Position numbers and translations under genes: made by a program. 8,231 nt of DNA from Candidatus Dojkabacteria bacterium (GTDB taxonomy: Bacteria > Patescibacteriota > Dojkabacteria > SC72 > JAFGCJ01): assembly GCA_028696915.1 (NCBI GenBank), contig JAQVGB010000041.1, positions 1 to 8,231 of the forward strand. Direction: 5' to 3'. Each line of letters opens with the position of its first letter. Positions within the stretch are counted from its first letter, which is position 1. Positions 6,963 to 8,231 of this stretch are shown piece by piece. The notes beneath the pieces were generated by a model, which saw only the letters and a program-made list of their open reading frames with translations, made no database searches and had not been told where the DNA came from.

Positions 6963-7649
6963 CTACAGCTCCCTGCGGTAGTTGTCCAACTGCGCCATAT
7001 AACCGGCAACACCGTTTGCCCACGCGTGCTCGGGGTTCATCCCGCACGGAGGACAATAAATCGGCTCCATCGTGAAAACGCTCATCGTGGTCCCGTACCC
7101 TTCAGCAATTCGTGTCGTGACATACCGTATCCCCGCTTCCCACGATCCAAAATTGCTGAAATCCCCCCCGGGCCCGCCGCGCCAGCCCCACCCGTTGTAT
7201 GAATTGTACGGTATCAGCTGACCGAATGCAGACTCGACACCAGAGATGGATGCAACAAGCCGCCAGTCAAGCCCGACATCGTCTGCCGCAGATACAAATG
7301 TCTCAGCCTCTCCCGCCATTGGCGAGCCATGATCAATCAGGAAGCGATGCATGGCAACAACCCGTGTGTCGGCGGTGACCAATTCTCCGTATAGACCATC
7401 GCCGACATACCCATACTTCGTAATATATAAGCCGCCCAAGTCCGCATTGCGCTCAGACCCGGAAAGGTATATCGGGTCAAGATCGAGGCCTTCGAGATCA
7501 GCGGCGTGCGATTGGGAAAGACTAACGACACGTGGGATAATTAACTTGCTGATCTCCGGTTTCACAAACCACGCAAAAGCGGTGAAACAGACCGAAACGG
7601 ACAATCCGGTGAGAATGTATTTTCCTGTTTCATAGATAGAACGTGCCAC
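6963..7649 (-). CDS. Membrane-anchored lysozyme-like murein hydrolase (putative)
   Basis: A 228-residue protein with one N-terminal membrane segment (about 12-28, short cytoplasmic N-terminus), a spacer, and a C-terminal domain resembling the lysozyme/endo-N-acetylglucosaminidase superfamily. The active-site region reads VASISGVESAFGQ...NSYNGWGW; E139 in VES is the expected catalytic acid, and the following SYNxWGW (about 150-156) and SWEAGI segment are typical of these peptidoglycan-cleaving domains. C199 and C202 (YCPPCG) form a CxxC that could be a disulfide. It likely acts on the cell wall from the outer face of the membrane. The frame extends upstream to GTG 7673, but GTG 7649 is chosen because a -10 hexamer (TACACT) ends exactly 6 nt before it and lies inside the longer reading; ATG 7655 is another candidate. 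Substrate and bond cleaved are not determined; structural regions about 30-90 are unassigned. Confidence 0.83.
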   Translation of the reverse strand: MARSIYETGKYILTGLSVSVCFTAFAWFVKPEISKLIIPRVVSLSQSHAADLEGLDLDPIYLSGSERNADLGGLYITKYGYVGDGLYGELVTADTRVVAMHRFLIDHGSPMAGEAETFVSAADDVGLDWRLVASISGVESAFGQLIPYNSYNGWGWRGGPGGDFSNFGSWEAGIRYVTTRIAEGYGTTMSVFTMEPIYCPPCGMNPEHAWANGVAGYMAQLDNYRREL

Positions 7650-7655
7650 TATCAT

Positions 7656-7684
7656 AGTGTAGCGCACAGGCACCTCAACAGCAA
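7656..7684 (-). promoter_or_regulatory. Sigma-70-like promoter for the murein hydrolase
   Basis: Minus strand: -35 TTGCTG (7679-7684, only three of six consensus matches), 17-nt spacer, -10 TACACT (7656-7661), then six bases (ATGATA) and GTG at 7649. The spacing is the same as at yggT and dnaE, which supports a leaderless start at 7649 over the longer reading from 7673. No Shine-Dalgarno is present. Confidence 0.6.
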
Positions 7685-7709
7685 CGAGCTCTGTTCAAAA
7701 TCGATGCGT

Positions 7710-7721
7710 TTCGAGCTCGAA
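7710..7721. repeat. 12-bp perfect palindrome TTCGAGCTCGAA in the divergent spacer
   Basis: A perfect dyad lies between the divergent murein hydrolase and dnaE starts, about 26 bp upstream of the hydrolase -35. It has no loop or U-tract, so it is not a terminator; a dimeric regulator site is possible. The rest of 7722-7840 holds nothing I can identify. Confidence 0.4.
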
Positions 7722-7844
7722 GGGTTCAGCCACCATCCGCTGTCTCGACTCAGACGTGACGCTTCACGCCGACGCCCTCATCTACCGTAGTCTGTTTCTA
7801 TGAGACGTATAGCAGGTGACTAATCAAACTGTATAGGCATTTTC

Positions 7845-7880
7845 TCTTTCATGATCGCCTCTTTCACAGATCTTTCATGA
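7845..7880. repeat. Direct repeat TCTTTCATGA x2 upstream of dnaE
   Basis: TCTTTCATGA occurs at 7845-7854 and again at 7871-7880 (26-bp period), with a partial third copy CTTTCA at 7861-7866 between them. The second copy overlaps the region where a -35 for dnaE would lie. It could be an operator for dnaE or chance in a T/C-rich tract. Confidence 0.4.
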
Positions 7881-7898
7881 AGATTACCGAAAATAGAG

Positions 7899-7904
7899 TA
7901 CAAT
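7899..7904 (+). promoter_or_regulatory. -10 element (TACAAT) for dnaE
   Basis: TACAAT is followed by six bases (GAATCC) and the GTG start at 7911, so the expected transcription start falls on the initiation codon. No convincing -35 is visible at 16-18 nt and there is no Shine-Dalgarno. Confidence 0.65.
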
Positions 7905-7910
7905 GAATCC

Positions 7911-8231
7911 GTGTTCACCCATCTTCACGTACACACAGAGTTTTCATTGCTCGATGGCCTGCCAAGGCTAAACAAACTGACCGCCCGAGCGCAGGAGCTC
8001 GGCATGAAGAACCTCGCCATCACTGACCACGGTGTCATGTACGGCGCACACAAGTTTTACCAGTCCTGCCAGTACGCGGAGATCAAGCCGATTATCGGCT
8101 GTGAGATGTATGTTTCAGCACGAAAACATTCGCAAAAGGTCGCAAAACTGGACGAACGATCGTTCCACCTTGTGCTACTCGCCGAAAACGAGCAGGGGTA
8201 CAAGAACCTTCTGAAGCTCGTTTCTCTCGCG
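7911..8231 (+). CDS. dnaE: DNA polymerase III subunit alpha, N-terminal PHP domain (3' end outside window)
   Basis: First 107 codons of the replicative polymerase catalytic subunit. The window covers only part of the PHP domain; the polymerase, HhH and OB-fold regions lie beyond it. Motifs seen: THLHVHTEFSLLDG (3-16), ITDHGVMYGA (37-46), IKPIIGCEMYVS (58-69) and FHLVLLAENEQGYKNL (85-100), all characteristic of DnaE-type enzymes. PHP metal ligands appear intact (H6, H8, D15, H40, E65, H86), as in bacterial DnaEs with PHP-based 3'-5' exonuclease activity; E. coli DnaE has lost several of these. GTG 7911 is the only usable start in this frame: an in-frame TGA lies at 7878 and no ATG, GTG or TTG occurs between. 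It is the first gene rightward of a divergent spacer with a -10 six nt before the start codon. Confidence 0.97.
   Translation, partial: MFTHLHVHTEFSLLDGLPRLNKLTARAQELGMKNLAITDHGVMYGAHKFYQSCQYAEIKPIIGCEMYVSARKHSQKVAKLDERSFHLVLLAENEQGYKNLLKLVSLA

Noticed and set aside
6596..7075. 159-codon + strand open frame opposite yggT and the hydrolase end
   Set aside because: The opposite strand encodes a clear YggT protein and a hydrolase C-terminus; the + frame is low-complexity, spans two genes and has no start signal.
7877..7906. Nine-codon ORF (MKITENRVQ) just before dnaE, a possible leader peptide
   Set aside because: Its coding span contains the putative dnaE -10 element and it lacks a Shine-Dalgarno or regulatory codon run; most likely chance.

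Overview
The window is a gene-dense stretch of a bacterial chromosome of roughly balanced base composition. It uses TGA and TAG as ordinary stops. The many single-pass envelope proteins, the cupin-type phosphoglucose isomerase relative and the small membrane protein with an AHKLRNRLVHE motif recall genomes of candidate phyla (Patescibacteria/Peregrinibacteria-like). That placement is a weak inference from remembered family resemblance, not a phylogenetic result.

Layout: the 3' part of uvrA (excision repair ATPase) runs on the + strand to 1685. It converges on a minus-strand block occupying 7649 down to 1757. In transcription order this block holds a membrane-anchored lysozyme-like murein hydrolase (7649-6963), a YggT-family membrane protein (6928-6632), and a compact five-gene operon (6530-1757). 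A 261-bp divergent spacer (7650-7910) then separates the block from the 5' end of dnaE (replicative DNA polymerase III alpha), which leaves the window on the + strand. No RNA genes, CRISPR array or mobile element were seen, and no convincing intrinsic terminator was found in the gaps. No gap exceeds 300 bases.

The five-gene operon is the most interesting part. Every junction overlaps (1, 8, 4 and 19 nt), so the products are probably translationally coupled. They are: (1) a protein with the fold signature of archaeal-type cupin phosphoglucose isomerase whose metal-binding His positions are replaced; (2) a secreted, C-terminally membrane-anchored transglutaminase-like protein whose catalytic Cys is Ala while His and Asp remain; (3) a small membrane-anchored protein with a HEPN-type R-X4-H motif; (4) a signal-peptide, Ig-like, single-TM protein; (5) a single-TM protein with a mostly helical extracytoplasmic region. 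Two apparent pseudoenzymes in one coupled operon with three membrane-anchored partners suggests an uncharacterised envelope-associated binding, sensing or scaffold complex. No function can be assigned from sequence alone.

A second theme is expression. All four transcription-unit starts visible here (murein hydrolase, yggT, operon gene 1, dnaE) have a sigma-70-like -10 hexamer ending 6, 6, 8 and 6 nt before the start codon and no Shine-Dalgarno sequence. This predicts leaderless or nearly leaderless mRNAs. In contrast, the internal operon gene at 3833 has a strong GGAGGAG Shine-Dalgarno. This pattern also changes the preferred start of the murein hydrolase.
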